The notes beneath the pieces were generated by a model that made no database searches, had not been told where the DNA came from, and saw nothing but the letters and a program-made list of their open reading frames with translations. Positions 36,910 through 44,297 of a stretch of DNA of 64,000 bases are shown in pieces. The stretch spans positions 62,001-126,000 of the forward strand of contig NZ_CBVJ010000027.1 of NCBI RefSeq assembly GCF_000513275.1, in the 5' to 3' direction. The stretch comes from Paenibacillus gorillae. GTDB taxonomy: Bacteria > Bacillota > Bacilli > Paenibacillales > Paenibacillaceae. Every line of letters begins with the position of its first letter. The stretch's first letter is position 1. Position numbers and translations under genes: made by a program.

Positions 36910-37107
36910 ATGATTCTTAAATGTATGTTTTGTAAAAAAGAGCGTTCAATCGAGAGTGAAGTCCAATATAGAGCGTATAAAGACAATCCCGCAAAGAAGT
37001 ATATTTGTAAGGAGTGTAACGATTCCATACAAAATGATGCAAGAAAGAACGTCGATTTTAGTCCAGAGCTAATCGACCCGTATAAAATTGATAAATTAAT
37101 CCCTTAA
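36910..37107 (+). CDS. Small zinc-ribbon protein, YlaI/DUF2197-like, 65 aa
   Basis: The 65-aa product has CMFC and CKEC cysteine pairs (residues about 5-8 and 36-39) typical of a zinc ribbon. It resembles the YlaI/DUF2197 group of Bacilli. ATG 36910 follows GAGGAAGTGCTGTGTA. The function of the family is not established. Confidence 0.65.
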   Translation: MILKCMFCKKERSIESEVQYRAYKDNPAKKYICKECNDSIQNDARKNVDFSPELIDPYKIDKLIP

Positions 37108-37153
37108 ACCTTATACAAATAAGCTTCGAGAATTGAAGCTATAACTAAACAAG

Positions 37154-37594
37154 GTGGTGATCCCCTTAATTAACTTAAGAGATTTAAGCGATTTTAGCGA
37201 AGTGAAATCCCTGTTGTCTGAATGTATGTGGACAGACGAAGAGAGGGTTCATGCCGAGTTAATTAAGTATCTAGAAGATGACACTAGAGAACTTTATGGC
37301 AGGTTCTTAAATGATCAGCTAGTGGGATTAATTGGGATCGTATATGACTCAATTGGCGAGGTGGAGTTAAAGCATATTGCCATAAAGTCAGATTATCGCG
37401 GCAAAGGCCTTGGAAGACAGTTCATACATGACTATATGAAAGTCAAAGAAATAGTAAAAATGAAAGCTGAAACGGATAAAGATGCGGTGGGCTTCTACAC
37501 GAAGCTTGGGTTCTCGATAATGAGCTTAGGGGAAAAATACCCTGGTGTAGAACGCTTTGAATGTACGTTATTGCGACATAAAGAATCTAGCTAA
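37154..37594 (+). CDS. GNAT family N-acetyltransferase
   Basis: This 146-aa GNAT has KHIAIKSDYRGKGLGRQFIHDYM (acetyl-CoA pyrophosphate loop R-G-K-G-L-G, about residues 74-96) and the C-terminal DKDAVGFYTKLGFSIMSLG. The GTG start at 37154 is overlapped by AAGGTGGTG. GTG 37157 or a downstream start is possible, so the N-terminus is uncertain. Confidence 0.82.
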   Translation: MVIPLINLRDLSDFSEVKSLLSECMWTDEERVHAELIKYLEDDTRELYGRFLNDQLVGLIGIVYDSIGEVELKHIAIKSDYRGKGLGRQFIHDYMKVKEIVKMKAETDKDAVGFYTKLGFSIMSLGEKYPGVERFECTLLRHKESS

Positions 37595-37612
37595 AAAGAT
37601 GATTTAGAAACA

Positions 37613-37650
37613 AAGGCAGCCGGCCATGACGACCGGTTGCCTTTATTTTA
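37613..37650 (+). terminator. Intrinsic terminator
   Basis: AAGGCAGCCGG (37613-37623) pairs with CCGGTTGCCTT (37633-37643) allowing one G-T pair, and a T-rich tail follows. Confidence 0.85.
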
Positions 37651-37744
37651 TTTAATGGTCTTCATTTTCTTTCCCAATGTCATATGGATCTGAGCCTTAT
37701 GTTAAGCTATTCCTACTCATTGCTTCAAGAAAGGGAGGATTACG

Positions 37745-38062
37745 ATGGATATGACGAGTCAAATTACGCATGATTTTAAAAGAAATCAGGATGTACTTGC
37801 GGCCATCGGAAATGAGACACGCCAATCGATATTGATTGCTCTGGCTCAGGGCGCGCAGAGCTTAGGCATGCGAGTAGGGGAAATTGAACGGCTCACCCAT
37901 TTGTCTCGTCCTGCTATATCTCATCATCTTAGAGTACTAAAGGATGCCGGCATCGTTAGTGTTCATAGGGAAGGGACAAAAAACTATTATCGACTAAATG
38001 CTAAAAACGCAATGCTGGATTTACGAGGCCTGATTGATCAGGTCTTGCTGCTATGCGATTAA
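37745..38062 (+). CDS. ArsR family HTH regulator
   Basis: This 105-aa protein consists of one ArsR winged helix: VLAAIGNETRQSILIALAQG and VGEIERLTHLSRPAISHHLRVLKDAGIVSVHREGTKNYY. No metal-binding cysteine motif is seen. ATG 37745 follows AAAGGGAGGATTACG. The next gene on the same strand is a decayed aldo/keto reductase, so the regulator may have lost its main partner. Confidence 0.85.
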   Translation: MDMTSQITHDFKRNQDVLAAIGNETRQSILIALAQGAQSLGMRVGEIERLTHLSRPAISHHLRVLKDAGIVSVHREGTKNYYRLNAKNAMLDLRGLIDQVLLLCD

Positions 38063-38099
38063 AAAAATGGATGAATCCTAAGTTCAAAGCAGAATACAA

Positions 38100-38866
38100 A
38101 TGAGTCCGTTCATTGAGATTGTTAATGGCGTTAAAATTCCTCGAGTGGGGTTTGGTGTTTACAAAATCAACAAGATAAGAACTTTGAAAAAACCATTAAT
38201 GAAGCGATTCAAGGGGGATATCGTCATTTTGATACGGCACGTATTTACGGCAATGAAGAAGCATTGGGCAGTGTAATACGAAATAGTGGAATTGCTAGAG
38301 AAGATTTTTTTTCTAACCTCTAAAGTGTGGACAACCGATTTGGGGTACTAAGAGACATTACGGGTATTTGAGAAGAGCTGCAGAAAACTGAATACGACCT
38401 ATCTTGATATGTATTTGATTCATTTTGCCGGTCCCCGTTTTGTCGAATCTTGGAAGGCACTAGAGAAATTATATACGGAAGACAAAATAAAAGTGATTGG
38501 TGTAGCCAACTTTGAGATCGATCATTTCGAGCAGCAAAAAATTATGCCGATGATTAATCAAATTGAGACACATCCCCGATTTCAACAGCAAAAGCTGCGT
38601 GAATATATGTCGCAAGCCGCCATCGGAAGACGGTTGGACAAATTATTTTACGCTGGCACTTACATCGCGACACCATCGTCATACCGAAGTCCTCGAATCC
38701 TCGCCGGATCAAGGAAAATATTGCTGTGTTTGATTTCAATTTGAGCGAACAGGAGATGGAGCAAATTGCTGCATTAGACACCGGAAAAAGATATGCTGTA
38801 AATCCGATGGGGTTTCAGATCAATCCAATTTATATAGGACTAACGAAACTCTTTTTAAAGCAATAG
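38100..38866 (+). pseudogene. Aldo/keto reductase pseudogene
   Basis: ATG 38100 opens MSPFIEIVNGVKIPRVGFGVYK, the start of an aldo/keto reductase. A shift after about 38170 gives NFEKTINEAIQGGYRHFDTARIYGNEEALG. A second shift near 38310 gives TSKVWTTDLGY, with an in-frame TAA before ETLRVFEKSCRKLNTTYLDMYLIHF. After YMSQ (about 38610) about 50 expected residues are missing. A final shift returns GQIILRWHLHRDTIVIPKSSNPRRIKENI and a stop at 38866. Frameshifts, a nonsense codon and a deletion together mean true decay, not one sequencing error. The short open frame 38409-38744 is only its middle part. Confidence 0.92.
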
Positions 38867-39018
38867 GATGCTAAGGCTACTCTAGGCTTCCAGAATTCAG
38901 GTAAAAAGTAGGTAGATTCAGGATGTAAGATCTTTATAATGGAAATTAGATGTAAATTAAATAGGGCTAATCTATTGCTAATGAGCATATAGCACCCTTA
39001 ATTTGTAGGAGGTTATCG

Positions 39019-39585
39019 GTGGGAAGATCATTCGCCAATTTGCATATTAAGTCGAAAAACCTTGAGAAAACGATCGATGTGTTGAGAGAATTGAGCAAAG
39101 AGCATGCCAAAGTATTGGGCAGAAAAGACGCTCAAGAGACCAAAGATGTCTTTTACATAAGCCAAAGCAACGAGAACTGGACCAGTTTGCTCCATGAATA
39201 TTTTGTATGGGGTACAGTGAAGAAAGTTGGCAAAACGTTATCCCGGATTACCGGGGAGCCAGTAATGGCCGCTGCGTATATGAATGAGGAATTATTGGAG
39301 TTGTCGATTTTTGAGGACGGAGACATTCAAACTGAAAGAATCTTTTGCGAACCGTGGACGAGGGAAGAATATGAAGAGCTTAGAGAAGAGCGGATTAATG
39401 ATGACTACCTGGTAAAAGCATTGGATATCCCAAATGAGGACATTGATGATCTGTTAAAGCTGACTAGTCCAGAACAAGCGGTAAATAAGCTGTCGGAGCT
39501 TATGCATATATCATTATGGAGCGATTTCGAGTGGATTCCGTACGAAGAAACGCTGCAACATCAATTTGTGAAATATGAATTATAA
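39019..39585 (+). CDS. Hypothetical protein, 188 aa
   Basis: The GTG start at 39019 follows TAGGAGG. It is an acidic soluble protein with FYISQSNENWTSLLHEYFVWGTVKKVGK and an ELSIFEDGDIQ segment. No family was recognised with certainty. It is first in a tight same-strand run (19 bp to the next gene). Its size and style resemble immunity-type proteins of polymorphic toxin loci, which is only an impression. No toxin gene is present nearby. Confidence 0.6.
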   Translation: MGRSFANLHIKSKNLEKTIDVLRELSKEHAKVLGRKDAQETKDVFYISQSNENWTSLLHEYFVWGTVKKVGKTLSRITGEPVMAAAYMNEELLELSIFEDGDIQTERIFCEPWTREEYEELREERINDDYLVKALDIPNEDIDDLLKLTSPEQAVNKLSELMHISLWSDFEWIPYEETLQHQFVKYEL

Positions 39586-39603
39586 AGATCTAAGGAGGCA
39601 TGA

Positions 39604-40170
39604 ATGAAGCTAGATTTTTTATTAGATACATATGGAACATGCGTTGGTCAATTAAGAGATGAACTGCTGCTGTTAGAGGAATTGGCAGAAACATGGGAAT
39701 TTCCGTATAATATTCATTTTGTCTTGCGTGTATTGCCTGAGAGATACGAACGAAAAACATTCAGACGTTTTGATAGCAGGGATCACGCTTTATACTTAGA
39801 CATCAGCATCATCTATGAGCAGTATCAACCAATGTCTAAAAATGAACAACGCGAAGCTTTAGGTATTTATCTCTATCATTATATGACGGAGTCTATTGCA
39901 AAATATAAAAAGCACGCAGATAAGTCCACACAAGATCAATTATTGATTCAGGTGAAAAATTGGATGTTAGAAAATAATTGGCTGGATGGCAAGATCAATA
40001 GAGCAAGGACGCTGCTAGAACAAAATATGGGGCTTTATGAGGTCAGTGAGCAATTGCAAATGCCATTAGAAGAAATTGAATACATCCTTCTCCGCATGCA
40101 GGATTATGAGCCAGCTGAAGTTCATCCTGACAACATTGCAGCAGAAAAAGCCCCACCATATCCTTTGTGA
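39604..40170 (+). CDS. Hypothetical protein, 188 aa
   Basis: ATG 39604 follows AAGGAGGCATGA. It is soluble, with RRFDSRDHALYLDISIIYEQYQPMSKNEQREALGIYLYHYM in the middle and a helical C-terminus that could fold as a small helix-turn-helix (LLEQNMGLYEVSEQLQMPLEEIEYILLRM). It has no known catalytic motif. It is second in the 39.0-42.2 kb run. Possible immunity-type protein; function not inferred further. Confidence 0.6.
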   Translation: MKLDFLLDTYGTCVGQLRDELLLLEELAETWEFPYNIHFVLRVLPERYERKTFRRFDSRDHALYLDISIIYEQYQPMSKNEQREALGIYLYHYMTESIAKYKKHADKSTQDQLLIQVKNWMLENNWLDGKINRARTLLEQNMGLYEVSEQLQMPLEEIEYILLRMQDYEPAEVHPDNIAAEKAPPYPL

Positions 40171-40565
40171 TATCAATCGGAATCCAAAGTGTAGAATCCC
40201 ATATTCAAATACGGAAGAGGGACACGCGCCTAGCATCTCTGCTTGGTCATAGGAGGCTTTGGAGCGGGAAGCAGCCAGGCAAGCAGATAGAACCACGTCA
40301 GAGTCAACGGTTGCGGAGCTCATCAAGTGGTCCTACGCCGACTCGCCCTATTGCAGTTTTGAGGATGAGAACTTTAATGGCATTAAACAATTATTTCTGG
40401 AGCTGCCTGCATGATTTATTGTCGGAGACAGGACGGCCTGAACCTGCCTCCGAATGGCTAAAGCTGGCCCTCGACCGGGTTGCTGCCATGAGTTTGGATA
40501 CAGATGTGTTCGATTTTGAGATTAGTCATGCCCAGGTAACCATGGCGCAATTGGCGGTGAAATAA
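40151..40565 (+). pseudogene. Decayed gene, two frames, unrecognised
   Basis: One frame reads CDINRNPKCRIPYSNTEEG...SISAWS, a stop (TAG 40250-40252), then EALEREAARQADRTTSESTVAELIKWSYADSPYCSFEDENFNG and a stop at 40412. Another frame continues naturally as LSETGRPEPASEWLKLALDRVAAMSLDTDVFDFEISHAQVTMAQLAVK to 40565. Together they read like one protein broken by a nonsense codon and a frameshift. The open frame 40167-40565 mixes real (C-terminal) and out-of-frame (N-terminal) sequence. The family is unknown. Confidence 0.5.
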
Positions 40566-41174
40566 ATGAACCGGTTAAAACACAGCGGATTCTATAAGTT
40601 TAAATTTCTGATCACGCCAGAAGAATTTAAACATGTTATGAAGCTTTTCGAGCAGCAACAAGCACAATTTAATCATACGAATTATGCGCAGACCAAACAT
40701 GACCACAAACAAGTGTATGAGGCGTATGAAAAGTTTTATCAATATTTTACAGTACGAGAAAAGCCGCAATACCACCCTTACTTTGTCTATTCGATTTCAT
40801 TTGCTGCTGGGAACGAAAGCTCTGGATTTTTTGTAAGAAACGAAAATATCAGCTTTCCATATCTCGGGCAATGGGCAGAAGATGAATTGCCATCTATCAT
40901 GCTTTCTTTGCCGAAAGGATTTCAAATTATTTTGGAGGACCAGAAGTATTATGTTTATGAGGATATTCGTGAACATCAGCCGATAACGTATTCGTTCTAT
41001 ACCGATATAGTTAACGATATTAAGAAAATCACAAAGCCGTTTCGTTTTTTTGTACATGGAGCAGATGCCGTACAAGAGCAAAAGCCGCCTGTTCGCATAA
41101 GCAAAAATGCAGCTGCTGACCTGATGAACGCTTGGATTTTCAGGAAATATAAGCTTGTTATGGGAGGTTTATGA
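40566..41174 (+). CDS. Hypothetical protein, 202 aa
   Basis: ATG 40566 immediately follows the stop of the preceding broken frame. It is a soluble, aromatic-rich protein (FYKFKFLITPEEFKHVMKLFEQQQ at the start, PFRFFVHGADAVQ near the end). No family was recognised. It abuts the leucine-rich-repeat gene with no gap, so the two are surely co-expressed. Confidence 0.6.
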   Translation: MNRLKHSGFYKFKFLITPEEFKHVMKLFEQQQAQFNHTNYAQTKHDHKQVYEAYEKFYQYFTVREKPQYHPYFVYSISFAAGNESSGFFVRNENISFPYLGQWAEDELPSIMLSLPKGFQIILEDQKYYVYEDIREHQPITYSFYTDIVNDIKKITKPFRFFVHGADAVQEQKPPVRISKNAAADLMNAWIFRKYKLVMGGL

Positions 41175-42197
41175 ATGCGCAAGAAATGGAAACGAAGAAT
41201 TCTGATTAATGATCCTGTTTCGCTGGATCGGGTGCAGATTAAGCAGGACTTGCGCGACGGTAATCAAGTGATTATTCAGTTCTCTCACCCGGATTTTTAT
41301 GGCTCTATATTGGAGGAAGTGGATGAGCTTTGCGCCCGTTTGGATGAAAACTTTGGAGTACGTTTCTATGGGCATAAATCAATCTCGTTCGATGGCCGCA
41401 CGCTACTCAGAATTCCTCATGTAAAAATGCTGCATCTCAATTCTCTTGTCCAGGCGCATAACACGGATGCATTGGCCGCGTTGGGACACTTGTACAGTTT
41501 ACATCTGGGGATATATGAGCTGGAGAATACGGATATTTTGAGGATAGACTCGCTGCAATCATTAAGAGATTTAACTTTTATTTCGGATAATAAGGTCATC
41601 AACCTGCAGTATTTCAAAGAGTTCACCCATCTGCAGCAATTACATATTGGGGGCAAAGTGAAAAACCTGGATGCACTAGGCCATCTAGAAGGTTTAGAAT
41701 ACCTTGCGCTGCATTCGATTAGCAAATTACCGTTACATTTTATAAACCGGTTGAAGAAGCTGAAGCATCTTCGCATTTTGCTTGGCGGGCGAGAGCATAT
41801 TCAGGAAATCGAAGAAAATGATATCGACGATTTAGAGATGGTTAGAATCCTTGGTTTTCATGACTTGAGCAATATTAAGAAGTTCCGAGCGCTGACAAGT
41901 CTTAGGATTGAGGATCAAGCCAAGCTGCTGGAAATCGGATTTGATCGCGGGATGGAGGCACTGGAGGAGATATCCATTTCGAATTGTAAAGGGTTGACTC
42001 ATTTACCTGGAATAGAACAGCTGCCGTCGTTGCGCAAGCTTCGCATTATGAGAACAGCCATCGACTTTGACTCCTTCATCGCGCAAGAGCTTCCGAGTGC
42101 ATTGTCCGAATTGGAATTCACAACCTCCAAAAGCAAAGCAAATCAAGAAATAGAAGATTCCTTACTCAAGCTGGGTTATCGCAAATGGAGCATCTAA
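41175..42197 (+). CDS. Cytosolic leucine-rich-repeat protein
   Basis: This 340-aa protein starts at ATG 41175, directly after the previous stop. From about residue 75 it consists of repeats such as LRIPHVKMLHLNSLVQ, LGHLYSLHLGIYELENTD, LEGLEYLALHSISKL, LKKLKHLRILLGG and LPSLRKLRIMRTAI, each about 22-24 residues with regularly spaced Leu. There is no signal peptide, sorting motif or membrane anchor, unlike secreted internalins, so it probably binds a protein partner in the cytosol. It closes the 39.0-42.2 kb run. Confidence 0.7.
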   Translation: MRKKWKRRILINDPVSLDRVQIKQDLRDGNQVIIQFSHPDFYGSILEEVDELCARLDENFGVRFYGHKSISFDGRTLLRIPHVKMLHLNSLVQAHNTDALAALGHLYSLHLGIYELENTDILRIDSLQSLRDLTFISDNKVINLQYFKEFTHLQQLHIGGKVKNLDALGHLEGLEYLALHSISKLPLHFINRLKKLKHLRILLGGREHIQEIEENDIDDLEMVRILGFHDLSNIKKFRALTSLRIEDQAKLLEIGFDRGMEALEEISISNCKGLTHLPGIEQLPSLRKLRIMRTAIDFDSFIAQELPSALSELEFTTSKSKANQEIEDSLLKLGYRKWSI

Positions 42198-42222
42198 ATC
42201 TACCTCCGTATACTTTTTGTAC

Positions 42223-42251
42223 TTGACGGCTTCCCGTTCCGCTTTTACACT
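42223..42251 (+). promoter_or_regulatory. Promoter of the glycosyltransferase gene
   Basis: TTGACG (42223-42228) and TACACT (42246-42251) are separated by 17 bp and lie 47 bp before the ATG. Confidence 0.55.
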
Positions 42252-42297
42252 GACGATGAATTAGATCAAACAATTTGTAACGATTGGAGTGAAGGGA

Positions 42298-43359
42298 ATG
42301 GAGCAGTTAATAAGCATTGTAATACCTACGTATAATCGTGCACATATCATTTCGGGGGCGATCCAGTCTATCATGAATCAGTCTTACACCAACTGGGAGC
42401 TCATCGTCGTCGATGACTTCAGTTCAGATCATACCGAGGAGACAATCCGCGAGTGGATACGCCAAGATGACCGAATCCGCTACGTATGCAATGAACGGGG
42501 AAAAGGACCTGGCGGTGCGCGGAATACGGGGATGCTCGCGGCGAAAGGTGAATTTGTAGCGTTTCTTGATTCCGATGATGCATGGTATCCGTCCCATCTA
42601 AGCGACAGTATAGGGACACTTGAACTTACGAAAGCAGATGTCAGCTTTGCACTTTGGGTAGAACTGCATGGTAATATCACCTCTTACAAATTTGACAATG
42701 AGATTGAGCGGAATGGGCTGCAAGCGATGCGAACAACCTTCCAGACCAAGAATGACGGAGAGATCATCGTATTTGAAAAAGGATTGTTCGACGCATTCTT
42801 GTCGCATACACGCAATTTTTTTCAGCTGAACACGATGGTATTTCGCCGGAAGCTGCTGGATGAGGTCGGCTTGATCAACGAACAGTTTTATGTGGGGGAG
42901 GATACGACCTATCTGCTCCGTTTTTTCGACAAGTACAGAATTGCACTGCAGACCAAGCCCCATTGCATCTATCGCCAGTCTCCCGACAGCCTCTATTTCT
43001 TCTGCGACCGATGGAAGCTCGACCCCGATACGATTCATCTCAATGAGGAAATATATAAAAAAATTGAAAGACAGAGCTTCCAATCTATCCAGGCGCGTGA
43101 GCATATCCGGGTGTTGGCCGCCCAATCCGATTTCATCCGCAATAAAGCGAAACAGCTCTCTAATATTGACATCGGCATTGCGAGTAAGTATTATACGCTC
43201 AGCTATTTGAACCGTTACGATCGTAAAACAGCGCTCCGTTATTGCCGCCAGTCCCTTCGCTACAAGGTTTCGATTTTCAATCTGCTTTTGTTTGTCAAAT
43301 TATTGGTTTCAAGCAAGAGCGGTAGTGTTTTTTTGCAAAAGGCTCTCGATCTATGGTAG
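42298..43359 (+). CDS. Family 2 glycosyltransferase
   Basis: This 353-aa GT-A enzyme has SIVIPTYNRAHIISGAIQSIMNQSYTNWELIVVDDFSSD at the N-terminus and the metal-binding DSDDAWYP (DxD, about residues 90-97), then GGARNTG. ATG 42298 has GGAG nine bases upstream; GTG 42289 is possible. The C-terminal 100 residues are helical and unassigned. The acceptor (wall polymer, glycolipid or the product of the NRPS cluster that follows) is unknown. A 529-bp gap and an own promoter separate it from panD. Confidence 0.85.
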   Translation: MEQLISIVIPTYNRAHIISGAIQSIMNQSYTNWELIVVDDFSSDHTEETIREWIRQDDRIRYVCNERGKGPGGARNTGMLAAKGEFVAFLDSDDAWYPSHLSDSIGTLELTKADVSFALWVELHGNITSYKFDNEIERNGLQAMRTTFQTKNDGEIIVFEKGLFDAFLSHTRNFFQLNTMVFRRKLLDEVGLINEQFYVGEDTTYLLRFFDKYRIALQTKPHCIYRQSPDSLYFFCDRWKLDPDTIHLNEEIYKKIERQSFQSIQAREHIRVLAAQSDFIRNKAKQLSNIDIGIASKYYTLSYLNRYDRKTALRYCRQSLRYKVSIFNLLLFVKLLVSSKSGSVFLQKALDLW

Positions 43360-43888
43360 ATTTTATCAAAAAAGCAAAAGATTTTCTCCCTCTATTGTAT
43401 GATTTTCACCCTACCGCAAGTAAAAGGTTGGAACTATTATAAGGGTATGTTTCAATAAATTTCCTAGTTTACACCTTTTGTGACTTTAACCAATCACCGC
43501 TATACCTAGTTAAACAGTGTGACTTATTCATCACCAAAAATCACCTGTATGACGGACCACTACGATGTACTCGACAGAAATCCACACAACAGCACAGTCC
43601 TGCCCTACTAGCCAGCATAACCCCGTTTTAAACCATGAGCTTATCCAATCAGCATACTCCTCACAAAAATCTTGAGTTTGCTAGTCCACATGCCCCCCTC
43701 ACAATGGCATGAATAACTCATTCACCATGATCCCGCACCTCAGCATAAGCATCCTTATTCCGAACAAACAGCCACAGCGGCAAATAATTGCGTAGAAATT
43801 CACTTTGAAAGGCTTGATTGCTTCAGCTTTTTGCTTCTCGGCTAGCTTTTATATTTTTTCCAAACCACTCCAAAAGGAGCGTGTATTT
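43360..43888. other. 529-bp intergenic region upstream of panD
   Basis: No complete gene was seen. A minus-strand frame at 43718-43822 reads naturally but lacks a start. A candidate promoter TTGTGA (43478-43483) and TATACC (43501-43506) with a 17-bp spacer points toward panD. The region is AT-rich compared with the NRPS gene that follows. No strong terminator was found after the glycosyltransferase. Confidence 0.35.
43478..43506 (+). promoter_or_regulatory. Candidate promoter of the panD-NRPS operon
   Basis: TTGTGA (-35) and TATACC (-10) with 17-bp spacing. The leader would be about 375 nt, so another start nearer panD is possible. Confidence 0.3.
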
Positions 43889-44272
43889 ATGTTCAGAGAG
43901 ATGCATAAGTCCAAAATTCACCGCGCTGTTGTGACAGAGGCCAATTTGAATTACGTAGGGAGTATAACGATTGATCAGGATATTTTGGATGCATCGAACA
44001 TCCTGGAGAACGAAAAAGTTCAAGTGGTCAATATAAATAACGGAGCTAGGCTGGAGACCTATGTCATCTCTGGTCCAAGCGGCTCCGGTATGGTGTGCTT
44101 GAACGGCGCTGCTGCCAGACTGGTACAGCCGGGCGACCGCGTTATTATTATTTCTTACGCAATGATGGAGGATTCAGTGGCTCGTACCTACCGTCCGCAT
44201 GTGGTCATTATGGATGAGCATAATTGTATCGTTACGGAGGACTATCAAGAACTGCATTCCACAACGGTATGA
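43889..44272 (+). CDS. panD: Aspartate 1-decarboxylase
   Basis: PanD converts L-aspartate to beta-alanine with a self-made pyruvoyl group. The start is ATG 43889 ([29 protein letters not shown]) with AAAAGGAG upstream, giving 127 aa, the normal length. The self-cleavage pair Gly24-Ser25 is exact, and [29 protein letters not shown] completes the match. panB and panC are absent. Instead the stop is 25 bp before the NRPS start, in the same direction, so panD is the first gene of the biosynthetic operon. It could supply beta-alanine as a building block, or raise CoA and hence phosphopantetheine for the many carrier domains. Confidence 0.93.
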   Translation: MFREMHKSKIHRAVVTEANLNYVGSITIDQDILDASNILENEKVQVVNINNGARLETYVISGPSGSGMVCLNGAAARLVQPGDRVIIISYAMMEDSVARTYRPHVVIMDEHNCIVTEDYQELHSTTV

Positions 44273-44297
44273 TAAAACACAGAGCGGAGGGCCGCCT

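Noticed and set aside
38409..38744. 111-aa stand-alone protein
   Set aside because: It is only the middle and an out-of-frame tail of the aldo/keto reductase pseudogene.
43718..43822. Minus-strand frame reading [27 protein letters not shown]
   Set aside because: It is about 34 codons with no start and no known family. It may be a gene remnant but cannot be supported.
44199..44297. Upstream extension of the NRPS to 44199
   Set aside because: It overlaps panD and lacks a ribosome site. ATG 44298 with GGAGGG is the supported start.
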